A stretch of DNA of 50,943 nucleotides from an uncultured Bacteroidaceae bacterium (GCA_934271655.1 CAKQRW010000022.1:1-50943), one strand, 5' to 3'. Shown: positions 16,096-25,303, counted from the stretch's first letter. The notes: generated from the letters alone by a model not told the origin. Program-made: numbers and translations.

Positions 16096-16686
16096 ATGGG
16101 AAAGAAAAGAAAAATGCCGGGACTGAACACCAGTTCAACAGCGGACATCTCATTCATGTTGCTCATCTTCTTCCTTGTGACAACCTCTATGGACACAGAC
16201 CAGGGTCTTGGACGTACCCTGCCTAAGCCACCAGAGGATGACCAGTTGAACAACGAAATCAAGGTCAAGGAACGTAACATCCTCAACATCCGTATCAACA
16301 AGGACAACTACGTGATGATAGGTGACGACTACGCTTCTCTTGATGACGTGAAGGAGAGAGCTAAAGAGTTTATCAAGAACGCAGACAACAAGCCAAACCT
16401 GCCGGAATTGAAGCCAAAGAAGATTAAGGGACTCGGCAAGACCATGATGGTGACTGAGAACCATGTCATCTCTGTGCAGACAGACCGCGGAACAGACTAC
16501 GGAGTATACTTCGCTGTACAGGACGCTCTCGTGGCAGCCTACAACGAGCTTCGCAACGAGTTGGCAAAGCAGGAGTTCGGCTTCAAGTACGAGTTCCTGA
16601 CAGCAGACCAGCAGAAGGCAATCCGTGAGGTTTACCCACAGAAGATTTCTGAGGCAGAACCAAAGAAATATGGAGGACAACACTAA
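16096..16686 (+). CDS. exbD: ExbD-type biopolymer transport protein, first copy
   Basis: ExbD is the single-helix subunit inside the ExbB pore. The 196-residue protein shows the signature STADISFMLLIFFLVTTSMD, in which D17 is the proton-carrying aspartate, followed by a periplasmic domain (PKPPEDD onwards). At 196 residues it is longer than the E. coli ExbD (141). Its stop codon overlaps the start of the second exbD by one base (TAATG), implying translational coupling. Confidence 0.93.
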   Translation: MGKKRKMPGLNTSSTADISFMLLIFFLVTTSMDTDQGLGRTLPKPPEDDQLNNEIKVKERNILNIRINKDNYVMIGDDYASLDDVKERAKEFIKNADNKPNLPELKPKKIKGLGKTMMVTENHVISVQTDRGTDYGVYFAVQDALVAAYNELRNELAKQEFGFKYEFLTADQQKAIREVYPQKISEAEPKKYGGQH

Positions 16687-17150
16687 TGAGCAGATTCAAT
16701 AAAAACGGTGGCAGAGAAATGCCAGAGATGAACACCTCATCTCTCCCAGACTTGATCTTCACCATCCTGTTCTTCTTCATGATGGTAACAACCATGCGTG
16801 AGGTGACACTGAAGGTTAAGTTTGACAAGCCTGTTGGTACACAGCTCGAGAAACTGGCTCGCAAGTCATGCACTTCATTTATCTACATTGGTCAGCCTAC
16901 AGACGCATTGAAGTCACAGTTCGGTACAGGTTACCGCATACAGCTCAACGACAGATATGCAGAGGCTCCAGAAATCAAGGACTTCATCACAGAAGACCGC
17001 GGTGAATTGCCTGAAGCAGACAAGCCTTTCTACACAATCTCTCTGAAGTGTGACCACCACACTCCAATGGGTATCATAACAGACGTGAAGCAGGTGCTGC
17101 GTAAGTCTTACGCACTTAAAATCATGTATTCTGCCAACAAACAGCAGTAA
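16686..17150 (+). CDS. exbD: ExbD-type biopolymer transport protein, second copy
   Basis: This 154-residue paralogue shows the same signature, TSSLPDLIFTILFFFMMVTT, with D22 as the membrane aspartate and one helix at about 22-38. The periplasmic part (YIGQPTDALKSQFGTGYR and on) differs from that of the first copy. Tandem unequal exbD genes are common in Bacteroidota and may form heteromeric rods in the ExbB pore. It ends the operon; a terminator begins 18 bp after its stop. Confidence 0.93.
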   Translation: MSRFNKNGGREMPEMNTSSLPDLIFTILFFFMMVTTMREVTLKVKFDKPVGTQLEKLARKSCTSFIYIGQPTDALKSQFGTGYRIQLNDRYAEAPEIKDFITEDRGELPEADKPFYTISLKCDHHTPMGIITDVKQVLRKSYALKIMYSANKQQ

Positions 17151-17167
17151 CACATAGCACATATTAT

Positions 17168-17205
17168 AAAAAATGAGCGACTGCACATGCGGCCGCTCAT
17201 TTTTT
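17168..17205. terminator. Intrinsic terminator of the exb operon
   Basis: AAAAAATGAGCG (17168-17179) pairs with CGCTCATTTTTT (17194-17205); the loop contains GCACATGC. A run of six T closes the stem. Confidence 0.85.
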
Positions 17206-17249
17206 AGTTGTTCTCAAAAGAATAAAGAATTTAAAAGAACTCTACACCA

Positions 17250-18044
17250 ATGAAACAATATCTGAACTTACTTCAGCGCATACTGGACGAGGGAGTTGAA
17301 AAAGGCGATCGCACTGGCACAGGCACCATCTCTGTGTTTGGCAACCAGATGCGCTTCAATCTTCAAGAAGGCTTTCCTTTGCTCACAACAAAAAAACTTC
17401 ATCTCAAATCTATCATCTACGAACTTCTATGGTTTCTCCGTGGCGATACCAACGCAAGATGGCTTCAGGAAAACGGAGTAAGGATATGGAATGAATGGGC
17501 TGACGAAGATGGCAATCTCGGACACATTTACGGATACCAGTGGAGAAGCTGGCCTGACTATAATGGAGGCCACATCGACCAGATAAGCGAAGTGATAGAA
17601 CAGATAAAGAACAATCCCAACTCACGTCGCCTGATTGTGTCGGCATGGAACGTGGCAGACATCAACAACATGAACCTTCCCCCATGCCATATACTGTTCC
17701 AGTTTTATGTGGCCAACGGCAAACTGAGTTGCCAACTCTACCAGCGCAGCGCTGACACTTTTCTTGGAGTGCCATTCAATATAGCATCATACGCCTTGCT
17801 GACAATGATGGTCGCTCAGGTATGCGACCTTGAGCCAGGCGATTTCGTCTATACTACAGGTGACACGCACCTCTATCTTGACCATATAGAGCAGGCTAAA
17901 CTCCAACTGACAAGAGAGCCTCGTCCACTGCCTAAGATGCTCATAAATCCAGAAGTTAAAAATATATTCGACTTCAAATATGAGGATTTTGAACTGACAG
18001 GTTACGACCCTCATCCACACATCAAAGCGACCGTAAGTGTTTAA
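17250..18044 (+). CDS. thyA: Thymidylate synthase
   Basis: ThyA methylates dUMP to dTMP using methylene-tetrahydrofolate, the only de novo route to thymidine. The 264-residue length is that of the E. coli enzyme. Key sites are GDRTGTGT near residue 19 (phosphate-binding Arg), LLWFLRGDTN near 75, the nucleophile in LPPCHILFQFYV (C146), QRSADTFLGVPFNIASYALL near 165-184 and GDTHLYLDHIEQ near 205. The dihydrofolate it makes is recycled by FolA, encoded 243 bp downstream; this pairing is conserved across many bacteria. It lies downstream of the exb terminator. Confidence 0.98.
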   Translation: MKQYLNLLQRILDEGVEKGDRTGTGTISVFGNQMRFNLQEGFPLLTTKKLHLKSIIYELLWFLRGDTNARWLQENGVRIWNEWADEDGNLGHIYGYQWRSWPDYNGGHIDQISEVIEQIKNNPNSRRLIVSAWNVADINNMNLPPCHILFQFYVANGKLSCQLYQRSADTFLGVPFNIASYALLTMMVAQVCDLEPGDFVYTTGDTHLYLDHIEQAKLQLTREPRPLPKMLINPEVKNIFDFKYEDFELTGYDPHPHIKATVSV

Positions 18045-18107
18045 TCAGAGAGAAAACGAAGGAACGGGAATAGAGGCTGTAGAAACAATAGAGGATATAG
18101 ATATAAT

Positions 18108-18226
18108 GTAGAAGCTATAAAGACTGTAGAAGCTATAGAGACTATAAGATTATAGAAGCTATAGAGCAAAAAACTTCCGAGAGCATCTACTTGGGCCATA
18201 GAGACTATAAGATTATAGAAGCTATA
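18108..18226. repeat. AT-rich direct repeats between thyA and folA
   Basis: Two tandem 18-bp units (GTAGAAGCTATAAAGACT at 18108-18125 and GTAGAAGCTATAGAGACT at 18126-18143) run into a 29-bp segment at 18135-18163 that is repeated exactly at 18198-18226. A 62-codon minus frame runs through them, but it is low-complexity and unlikely to be a gene. Confidence 0.7.
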
Positions 18227-18287
18227 CACCTATTGCCAGCCAATATCCATCCCTAAAGCGCATCTCTTCAAGACCCTGTAACAATAA

Positions 18288-18782
18288 ATGATCTCAATAA
18301 TAGTAGCCATTGCAGAAAACAATGCCATAGGCAACAACAACAAGCTGATATATTGGCTTCCTAACGACCTCAAACGATTCAAAGCCCTGACAACAGGAAA
18401 TACCATCATCATGGGCAGGCGCACTTTCGAGAGTCTGCCCAAAGGAGCTCTACCCAATAGACGTAACATTGTACTGTCAAAAACAGGAAAGCCAGAGGAT
18501 TTTCCAGGAGCAGACCTATACAACAACCTGTCTGAAGCGCTTCAAACATGCGACGGCGATGTTTTCATCATAGGAGGCGCCTCTGTATATAAAGAGGCTC
18601 TACCTATCGCAGACAAATTGTGCCTCACATGCATCCACGACACTCCTGCCGAAGCAGATACATTCTTCCCAAGTATAGATGCTGAACAGTGGACTGAAGT
18701 GATGAGAGAAGAGCACGACACAGATGAAAAGCATGCCTACCGATATGCTTTTGTAGACCTGATAAGAAATGGTAACAAATGA
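18288..18782 (+). CDS. folA: Dihydrofolate reductase
   Basis: FolA reduces dihydrofolate to tetrahydrofolate with NADPH. The 164-residue protein shows ISIIVAIAENNAIG at the start, WLPNDLKRFKALT (Asp of the active site), GNTIIMGRRTFESLP near 37-51 (NADPH binding) and VFIIGGASVYKEAL near 91-104 (GG turn). ADTFFPSID near the C terminus is also conserved. It follows thyA and may be co-transcribed, although the repeat-rich gap of 243 bp could carry a separate promoter. Confidence 0.97.
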   Translation: MISIIVAIAENNAIGNNNKLIYWLPNDLKRFKALTTGNTIIMGRRTFESLPKGALPNRRNIVLSKTGKPEDFPGADLYNNLSEALQTCDGDVFIIGGASVYKEALPIADKLCLTCIHDTPAEADTFFPSIDAEQWTEVMREEHDTDEKHAYRYAFVDLIRNGNK

Positions 18783-18915
18783 ACAAGCTGCCATGTTTAG
18801 CAAATGAGCGAGCAACAATAAATTGCAAATGGATGCACACTTCACATAGGCAGCCACGATATTGTTCCCAGTCTATAAAAAGTAAAAAAAGAAACAAACA
18901 CCATAATTCAAAGAA

Positions 18916-20352
18916 ATGAATCTACCACAAGAGTTTGCAGACTCCATGATAGCCTATATGGGCAAAGACGAATACGACAGGCTGGCAGCAGCTCTTGACA
19001 CCACACCACCTGTCAGCATGCGCCTCAATCCATCCAAGATGACAGCTGATGAAAGAAAAGACATTGTGAAGAGAATGAAAGCCACAAGAGTTCCATGGTG
19101 TGACATGGGCTTTTACCTTGCAGAGCGCCCTCAATTCACTTTCGACCCGCTGCTCCACGCTGGATGCTACTACGTGCAGGAAGCCTCATCCATGTTCGTT
19201 TGGCACATCATATCACAATACCTAAGCGGAAACATCGGTGAGCAAGAAACGCCCCCAGCCCAAGACGTCCACTCCCCCATCACTGCACTTGACTTATGCG
19301 CAGCACCCGGCGGCAAGTCCACACTTGCCCTATCACTTCTGCCCAAAGGATCCATACTTGTAGCCAATGAAGCCATACGACAGCGTGCAAACATACTGGC
19401 TGAAAACATCGTCAAATGGGGAAACCCAAACTGCATCGTTACCAACAACTATGCTGAAGATTTCGCATCCTTCGACGAGACCTTTGATATGATCATCTGT
19501 GATGCCCCATGTTCGGGCGAGGGCATGTTCCGCAAAGACCACAACTCCATCAACGAATGGAGCCCATCCAACGTGGTTGCATGCAGCAAGACACAGAAAG
19601 ACATCACAAGCGATATATGGCATGCGCTGAAGCCAGGCGGACTGCTCATCTACAGCACATGCACATACAACCCGCACGAAGATGAGGAAAATGCGAAATG
19701 GATCGCAGACCACCTCGGTGCGGAGATACTCTCATGCCACCCAGACAAAGATTGGCATCTGACAGAAACGAACACGCATTTCTTCCCGCACATTGTCAAA
19801 GGAGAAGGCTTTTTTGTGAGCATCCTGAAGAAAAAAGATGATGAATGCGAAAGCGGTCCACAAGGCAATAGCATAAGAAAGAAAAGCAAGGAAAGGAAAA
19901 TATCCTCAAAGGACAAGACACCACAGGAACTGAAAGACTGGCTTGAGGAAGGCTCTGACTATGAAATATATGAGCACAACGGCACCTACCATGCCTTCCC
20001 CTCTATACACAAAAATCTTCTGAAGAAGGCACAGGAAAGTCTGCGCATTGTTCATGCAGGAATAGAACTGGCCAGACCAAAAGGCAAAAAACTGCAGCCA
20101 AGCCATTCACTTGCACTCAGCACAAGCCTCAAGCGTTCGGCCTTTCCACAGGTGGAACTCGACTGCACGCAAGCAATAGCATACCTGCGCACAGAAGCCC
20201 TTTCACTGCCAAGCGACACACCTATAGGATATGTGCTCCTGACCTACCAAGGCCATCCACTCGGATTCGCCAACAACATAGGCAACAGAGCCAACAATCT
20301 CTATCCACAGGAATGGAAGATAAGAAGCACGCACATAGAAAACATACAATAG
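18916..20352 (+). CDS. RsmF/NSUN-type rRNA cytosine-C5 methyltransferase
   Basis: These enzymes use S-adenosylmethionine to methylate C5 of a cytosine in rRNA. The 478-residue protein has the N-terminal substrate region MRLNPSK near 34, the SAM site LDLCAAPGGKST near 118, and the two catalytic cysteines of the family: DAPCSGEGMFRKD (C199) and STCTYNPHEDEEN (C249, nucleophile). The C-terminal part from about 330 contains a charged linker (KKSKERKISSK) and a PUA-like region ending in LGFANNIGNRANNLYP, the RsmF arrangement. It is probably the bacterial RsmF-type enzyme (m5C1407 in E. coli); the exact site is inferred. Confidence 0.92.
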   Translation: MNLPQEFADSMIAYMGKDEYDRLAAALDTTPPVSMRLNPSKMTADERKDIVKRMKATRVPWCDMGFYLAERPQFTFDPLLHAGCYYVQEASSMFVWHIISQYLSGNIGEQETPPAQDVHSPITALDLCAAPGGKSTLALSLLPKGSILVANEAIRQRANILAENIVKWGNPNCIVTNNYAEDFASFDETFDMIICDAPCSGEGMFRKDHNSINEWSPSNVVACSKTQKDITSDIWHALKPGGLLIYSTCTYNPHEDEENAKWIADHLGAEILSCHPDKDWHLTETNTHFFPHIVKGEGFFVSILKKKDDECESGPQGNSIRKKSKERKISSKDKTPQELKDWLEEGSDYEIYEHNGTYHAFPSIHKNLLKKAQESLRIVHAGIELARPKGKKLQPSHSLALSTSLKRSAFPQVELDCTQAIAYLRTEALSLPSDTPIGYVLLTYQGHPLGFANNIGNRANNLYPQEWKIRSTHIENIQ

Positions 20353-20402
20353 CATCGTGATGCCTTTCATTGTCCAATAGGCTCATTTTCACGTGTAATA
20401 TT

Positions 20403-20432
20403 TTGACAATATACAAAAAAAGGCTAACTTTG
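20403..20432 (+). promoter_or_regulatory. Bacteroidota-type promoter of the repeat-tailed gene
   Basis: TTG at 20403-20405 and TAACTTTG at 20425-20432 are spaced by 19 nt. The start codon lies 29 bp downstream. Confidence 0.7.
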
Positions 20433-20461
20433 CATGTCAAATTGCAAACAACAAGATACAG

Positions 20462-21370
20462 ATGAATTTATACGTCAGATATTTCAGCAATGAGGCTGTA
20501 GTAAAAACAGCCGATGAAGCCCTGGATTTCTTAGCCACCATTCCTGAGATAAGGTTGGAGAACAGCGCAAGAAACCGCATCAACACATTCATCAAATCGT
20601 CAAACCTCTACCCCTTTCGTCTGAAAGTGACATACTCCAACTATGTCCTTTTCCTTAAGACGGAAGCTGAGACCTTGGAGCAATTCAAGGAAGAGGAGGC
20701 CATGCGACGCGCACAAAAGAATGAGGACACACCTTCTATTTCAGAACGCAAGAAGACCATCATGGACGCTCTCAACGCAGAGAAGAAAGGATGGTGGCTG
20801 ACCAGCCTCAAGTTCAAGCGTGTCATTACCATGCCACATAGCGGCAAATGCCAGTATGTAGACACCACATTTACCGTAAGGCAGATAGCCAATAGCGCTA
20901 TGGACGCCTACAACCGACTAATAGACCACCTCAAGAGCCGTTCCGATGTTGACCCACGCTCGCAGTTTCCTTCTGCTAAAAGCGCAAATTTCGAATACCA
21001 GTTTTTGGAAACTATAGCAACGGAACAAGAGACAGACAAGAATGTTCCTGAATATACCGAAGGAGACACTAAACAAGAAGGAAACGTTCCTGTAAAAGAA
21101 GACCTTCAAGTGGATGAATATCCAACAGGTGAAGACATGCCACAGGAGCATGACACATATACGGAAGAAACAAACGCCCCTGCTCTGGAACACGTCGACA
21201 CAAACGATGGCGACAGACAAGAGGCTGAGCAGCAGGAAGCCTCTTTCAACGAAGGCGACAGACAAGAGACCGGACAGCAGGAAGCCTCTTTCAACAAAGG
21301 TGACAGACAAGAGACCGAACAGCAGGAAGCCTCTTTCAACAAAGACAACAGACAAGAGGAAATATACTAA
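20462..21370 (+). CDS. Conserved-looking protein of unknown function with a repeated C-terminal tail
   Basis: I do not recognise this 302-residue protein. Residues 1-180 look folded and soluble (NLYVRYFSNEAVVKTADEAL, GWWLTSLKFKRVITMPHSGK), with no signal peptide or membrane helix. Residues 180-250 are acidic. From residue 250 a 15-residue unit (GDRQE, two variable residues, QQEASFN plus one residue) is repeated three times with a partial fourth. The tail is likely disordered and variable in length. The gene has its own promoter, and a bidirectional terminator follows 63 bp downstream. Confidence 0.72.
   Translation: MNLYVRYFSNEAVVKTADEALDFLATIPEIRLENSARNRINTFIKSSNLYPFRLKVTYSNYVLFLKTEAETLEQFKEEEAMRRAQKNEDTPSISERKKTIMDALNAEKKGWWLTSLKFKRVITMPHSGKCQYVDTTFTVRQIANSAMDAYNRLIDHLKSRSDVDPRSQFPSAKSANFEYQFLETIATEQETDKNVPEYTEGDTKQEGNVPVKEDLQVDEYPTGEDMPQEHDTYTEETNAPALEHVDTNDGDRQEAEQQEASFNEGDRQETGQQEASFNKGDRQETEQQEASFNKDNRQEEIY
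21209..21355 (+). repeat. In-frame 45-bp tandem repeats (3 copies plus a partial)
   Basis: Units begin at 21209, 21254 and 21299; a fourth, partial unit begins at 21344. Each encodes 15 residues. The units are nearly identical at the DNA level, including synonymous sites, so the expansion is recent. Confidence 0.88.
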
Positions 21371-21433
21371 TATATAATATAAGCATAGCTTAAAAACGCC
21401 CCAAAATGGGTAATGGCTTTTCTGTAATAAAAC

Positions 21434-21467
21434 GCCGCACTCCTTTCTTTGTAGAAGAGAGTGCGGC
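21434..21467. terminator. Bidirectional terminator between convergent genes
   Basis: GCCGCACTC (21434-21442) pairs with GAGTGCGGC (21459-21467). AAAA precedes and ATTTTG follows. It separates the plus-strand unknown gene from the minus-strand aquaporin. No gene is seen in the remaining 208 bp up to the aquaporin stop. Confidence 0.78.
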
Positions 21468-21675
21468 ATTTTGTATCTAATCTAATTTTATCTACTTTCT
21501 TTTTGTTTATATAGGGGAATGCGTCATTATATATCAACATAGTTTGCTTTGTGACAACGACTTGCATATCAAATATAAAATGGCCATGTCACCATAGCGT
21601 TTTAAAACAAGCCATGCACCACGTCGGTATGCTCCGTATGGCAAAGCCACCCACTTCCCTATTACCTTTACATGA

Positions 21676-22350
21676 TCAAGCTTTCTCCTCGCCAATGATT
21701 TTCCATGTTCCAGCGGCTATGACTGCACCGGCAAACGGACCGACAAAGAACACCCACAGGTCGCTAAGAGCCTGTCCACCCTCAAAGAGCGCAGGTCCGA
21801 AAGAACGCGCAGGATTGACAGATGTGCCAGTATAGTGGATACCTACGAGATGAATGAGAACAAGCGAGAGGCCTATGGCCAGTCCGGCAAAATTGCCAGC
21901 TCCCTTCTTAGCGTCTGTAGCTCCAAGCACCACAAGCACAAAGATGAATGTGAGCACAGTCTCCACTATGAGCCCTACCACCACTCCATGATCGCCAGTA
22001 CTGTTAGCACCTGTAGTAGTTCCTCCAGCAGCAACCATGTCATTTGTCGTCAAGGCATAGAGGATGGCAGATCCTACAAGCGCTCCAATAAACTGGAATA
22101 TCATGTACATCACAGCATCCTTTCCGCCAATGCGCTTTGACAGGAGGCAGCCAAGCGTGATGGCTGGATTGATGTGGCATCCTGACACACCACCTATGGT
22201 GTAAGCCATTGCCACCACTGCCAATCCAAAGGCGAATGCTGTTCCTACTACGGACGCTGTATCAACGCCACAATTAAGAGACACGGCTGCTCCGCAGCCA
22301 AGCAGAGTCAGAACCATCGTTCCGACCATCTCTGCAAGATACTTTTTCAT
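21676..22350 (-). CDS. aqpZ: Aquaporin Z-type water channel
   Basis: This 224-residue six-helix channel has both NPA boxes: GCHINPAITLG (N61) and GTSVNPARSFGP (N179). The selectivity filter residues H167, T176 and R182 keep the spacing of E. coli AqpZ (H174, T183, R189), which marks a strict water channel rather than a glycerol facilitator. It is a single gene on the minus strand. The sequence ahead of its start consists of AT-rich 38-bp repeats (see 22355). Confidence 0.95.
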   Translation of the reverse strand: MKKYLAEMVGTMVLTLLGCGAAVSLNCGVDTASVVGTAFAFGLAVVAMAYTIGGVSGCHINPAITLGCLLSKRIGGKDAVMYMIFQFIGALVGSAILYALTTNDMVAAGGTTTGANSTGDHGVVVGLIVETVLTFIFVLVVLGATDAKKGAGNFAGLAIGLSLVLIHLVGIHYTGTSVNPARSFGPALFEGGQALSDLWVFFVGPFAGAVIAAGTWKIIGEEKA

Positions 22351-22354
22351 AATG

Positions 22355-22475
22355 ATAAAGTCTTTAAGTGATTAGTAATAATGATTAGTATAATAAAGTT
22401 TTTATGTGATTAGTAATAATGATTAGTATAATAAAGTTTTTATGTGATTAGTATATAATATTGACTAGTATAATA
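22355..22475 (-). repeat. 38-bp AT-rich tandem repeats upstream of aqpZ
   Basis: The unit starting GTGATTAGTAATAATGATTA occurs at 22368-22405 and 22406-22443, with partial copies on both sides. It lies directly before the aqpZ start codon on the minus strand, so it occupies its promoter and leader. No clear -7/-33 pair can be placed. Confidence 0.8.
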
Positions 22476-22588
22476 GCGTCATCTGTCACATTCATTATTT
22501 ATCTACGCCAACGGACAAGGACTGATAGTGCAAGTTTTTCACGCTCTACACTAAAAGGAGTCCTGCCGCCGCGACTTCTGTTTTTCTT

Positions 22589-23641
22589 TTACTGTTCCAG
22601 ATGCATGATGCCTCCTGTAGCAGGATTGAGAACAAGTTTCGTGTTCGCCCCTTTATTAAACAAAGTAGGACTGAGCGTGTCCACAGTACCCATTTGCGCA
22701 AAAGGCAACTGTTTCTCATACACAGTTCCCTCCATGTTTTCAATCTTTACAGAGGCCATGCTTGGCATGTTATACACGAGACCAGAAATCTTTCGCTTAG
22801 ACTTTTCCGCAGCAGAAGGAAGAGCCACCGTGTGGAGATCCTTCACAGTCATATAATATGGAGAGCCAGCCAAATCATCAGAATCGACAAATCCCAGTTT
22901 TCTTGAGAACCGGAAGAACACGCTGCGGTCAATATCATTATCTGGGACAAATGTATACGAGCGAGACATCCACACCGTGTCTGCACAACCTGCAAAAAGC
23001 TGTGTGAGAGCCTGCTCCTGATGATCCAGCTCGTCAAGCACAATCTTCAATGATGCGCCATCCTTTGGCATAGATTCCACCTGACCTCGCTTGATAGCAT
23101 TCTTGCTTTCACGTATGTCGAGAATCTCCTGGGCTGTAAGCTCTGCTCTCTTCGACACCGAAGTGGAGGAAAGAATATCTTCGGTAAGATACTGGCGCGC
23201 GTCCAGCTTATGGTTGGTTGCAGCAGGCAACGCCACCGCACCACTCTTGTCCTCTACCGTAGTGTTGACCGCCAGCAATATGCCGTCATCCGACAGCTGT
23301 GCCATAGGAGCCACTGTCTTGTCCTTCATCTTCACGGTAAAAGCCTTCGATGTGTCAGGCACACCTTCTTGCATCACTTTCAATTCTGTGATTTGGCATG
23401 CGCTCGTCTTCTCCGTAGGCACATTGCCCATGTGCAGATAGCGCTCTGCATATTTCGCGTACTCGCCTGGAGTGTAGACAACCTTCATAGCCGTCACATC
23501 CACACGCAGCTGCGTCTTCGGAAGCATGTAGTTGACACCATTGGCAACTATGCCAGGATTAAACTCTGTAACCTGTGTCTGTCCCATGGACACAGCAAAA
23601 GCCATGGCAGACAATAAACTCATTATACTTCTTTTATTCAT
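22589..23641 (-). CDS. DUF4831-family exported protein
   Basis: This 350-residue protein is typical of DUF4831, a Bacteroidales family of unknown function. It has an N-terminal signal (MSLLSAMAFAVSMGQTQ). Its beta-rich body includes NYMLPKTQLRVDVTAMK near 37, YLHMGN near 68, LLAVNTTVED near 124 and GLVYNMPSMASVKIENM near 297. It lies 64 bp downstream of nnrD on the same strand and probably shares its transcript. No function can be given; an envelope role is inferred from the signal peptide. Confidence 0.82.
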   Translation of the reverse strand: MNKRSIMSLLSAMAFAVSMGQTQVTEFNPGIVANGVNYMLPKTQLRVDVTAMKVVYTPGEYAKYAERYLHMGNVPTEKTSACQITELKVMQEGVPDTSKAFTVKMKDKTVAPMAQLSDDGILLAVNTTVEDKSGAVALPAATNHKLDARQYLTEDILSSTSVSKRAELTAQEILDIRESKNAIKRGQVESMPKDGASLKIVLDELDHQEQALTQLFAGCADTVWMSRSYTFVPDNDIDRSVFFRFSRKLGFVDSDDLAGSPYYMTVKDLHTVALPSAAEKSKRKISGLVYNMPSMASVKIENMEGTVYEKQLPFAQMGTVDTLSPTLFNKGANTKLVLNPATGGIMHLEQ

Positions 23642-23664
23642 CAGTCTTTATTTTCATCTATAAT

Positions 23665-23720
23665 TCATTCCTCGTCATCAACTCATCACTCATTTTCCTC
23701 ATCACTCATTCCTCGTCATC
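23665..23720 (-). repeat. Stop-codon echo repeat behind nnrD
   Basis: On the minus strand GATGACGAGGAATGA, which encodes the last residues DDEE and the stop of nnrD (23706-23720), occurs again exactly at 23665-23679, 41 bp downstream. The bases between also carry a doubled CATCACTCATT (plus-strand reading). Confidence 0.65.
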
Positions 23721-25262
23721 CGATCTCAGTTTCATGAATGCGGCAGGCACATGTTCCACTATGTCCCTTGCCATCACACCCTCATATCCAAGTTTCTCTG
23801 CTGCTAAGTCGCCAGCCAGTCCATGCAAGTACACGCCAAGCCGCACAGCAGCCTCTGGCTGGTAGCTCTGAGCCAGGAGAGACAGAATGATGCCTGTCAG
23901 CACATCGCCTGAGCCTGCCGTTGCCATGCCAGGATTGCCCGTAGGATTGAAGTAGACATAGCCCTCTGGAGTGACCACAGCAGAAAAGGCGCCCTTGATG
24001 ACTATATATATTTGCTGGCGCATCGCAAGATCACGCGTATGTTCCAACTCATCGTAAGAGTTTCGTGTGGAACTAATAAGCCCAAACAGCTCCTTCTTGT
24101 GAGGCGTGAGAATAGTGCGGCGCGGCAACTGAGAAATCCATCCGCGATGCGAGCCCAGAATATTAAGCGCGTCGGCATCCACCACCGACGGGCATTTGGC
24201 CATGCGCACCTGCTCAATGAAAGCCTGTACCGTATACGCAGACGTGCCTATGCCAGGACCTATAGCCATGGCATCATAGTCGCTGTTGTCAAAAGACTGG
24301 CTGAAGCAGTCAGGGTCAACGTCAATGTCAAGGATGGCCTCAGGCACAGATGTCTGCAACACCTGCACGTTGCACTCAGGCGTGTGCACGGTCAACTTTC
24401 CGGCACCGCTTCTCATGCATGCCATGGCACTCAGTATGGCTGCGCCAGCCATGCCCCTCTTTCCAGCCACGAGCAAAGCATGCCCAGCCATGCCCTTATG
24501 CGTGAAACGCAAGCGCTTACGCAGCAGCGGCCGCAGTTCGTCAGCCTCTGTCAGATGGTAAGGCGTTGACATGTCGTCAGCCTCAGAGTGTCTCACGCCA
24601 ATATTCATCACCTTCCAGTCGCCAACTATCTGTTCGTGCTCAGGGAAGAAGAATGCCAGCTTAGGAAACTGGAATGTGAGCGTCACGTCAGCATGGATGA
24701 TGTGGTTCATCACGTTATACGTGTTGTCCTCTGTCATGAGTCCCGATGGCACGTCAATAGACACCACCATAGCCGGCGACGCATTGATATACTTCACCAC
24801 CGAAGCGAATCCACCATTGAGCGGGCGCGTGAGCCCTGTGCCAAAGAGACCGTCTATGACCAGATCCTCCTTATCCAAATGAGGCGGGGTGAACTGCGAC
24901 AGAATCTCCACAAACTCCAGCACATCTCCACACATCTGACTGTCACATCCCTTTTCCTTTACTTCTATCAGCCGCGCCTTGTTTATCTCGCAGTCTGGCG
25001 ACAGATTGCCAGATATGTTGAACAGATAAACATACACATTATATCCCTCAGCATACAAAAGGCGAGCCACCGCCAAAGCATCTCCTCCATTGTTGCCAGG
25101 CCCAGCAAAGATCTTCACGTTCTTCACGCTTGACCATCTATAGCACACTTCATCAGCCACAGCCTTAGCAGCCCTCTCCATCAAATCTGTCGATGTTATA
25201 GAATCCTTCTCTATAGTGTAGGCATCAGCCTTCTTCAACTGAACCGCTGAAAATATCTTCAT
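23706..25262 (-). CDS. nnrD: Bifunctional NAD(P)H-hydrate epimerase/dehydratase
   Basis: This repair enzyme restores damaged NADH and NADPH: the N-terminal YjeF_N domain (about 1-210) epimerises hydrated NAD(P)H and the C-terminal ribokinase-like domain (about 230-510) dehydrates it using ADP. The 518-residue length is that of the fused form. Visible motifs are AGPGNNGGDALAVARLL near 54, VSIDVPSGLM near 141, HALLVAGKRGMAGAAILSA near 254, ILTPHKKE near 375 and NPTGNPGMATAGSGDVLTGI near 440 (ADP and catalytic Asp). The gene could be named nnrE-nnrD. A DUF4831 gene follows. Confidence 0.95.
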   Translation of the reverse strand: MKIFSAVQLKKADAYTIEKDSITSTDLMERAAKAVADEVCYRWSSVKNVKIFAGPGNNGGDALAVARLLYAEGYNVYVYLFNISGNLSPDCEINKARLIEVKEKGCDSQMCGDVLEFVEILSQFTPPHLDKEDLVIDGLFGTGLTRPLNGGFASVVKYINASPAMVVSIDVPSGLMTEDNTYNVMNHIIHADVTLTFQFPKLAFFFPEHEQIVGDWKVMNIGVRHSEADDMSTPYHLTEADELRPLLRKRLRFTHKGMAGHALLVAGKRGMAGAAILSAMACMRSGAGKLTVHTPECNVQVLQTSVPEAILDIDVDPDCFSQSFDNSDYDAMAIGPGIGTSAYTVQAFIEQVRMAKCPSVVDADALNILGSHRGWISQLPRRTILTPHKKELFGLISSTRNSYDELEHTRDLAMRQQIYIVIKGAFSAVVTPEGYVYFNPTGNPGMATAGSGDVLTGIILSLLAQSYQPEAAVRLGVYLHGLAGDLAAEKLGYEGVMARDIVEHVPAAFMKLRSDDEE

Positions 25263-25303
25263 ATTGCAATAGTATTAAAGATGTCATCCTGTACTTTCGT
25301 TTG

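Noticed and set aside
18041..18229. 62-codon minus-strand gene between thyA and folA
   Set aside because: The protein repeats follow directly from the AT-rich DNA repeats, and nothing suggests translation.
18772..18815. Stop-codon echo behind folA
   Set aside because: AACAAATGAACAAGC and AGCAAATGAGCGAGC differ at three of 15 positions in AT-rich sequence, which is within chance.
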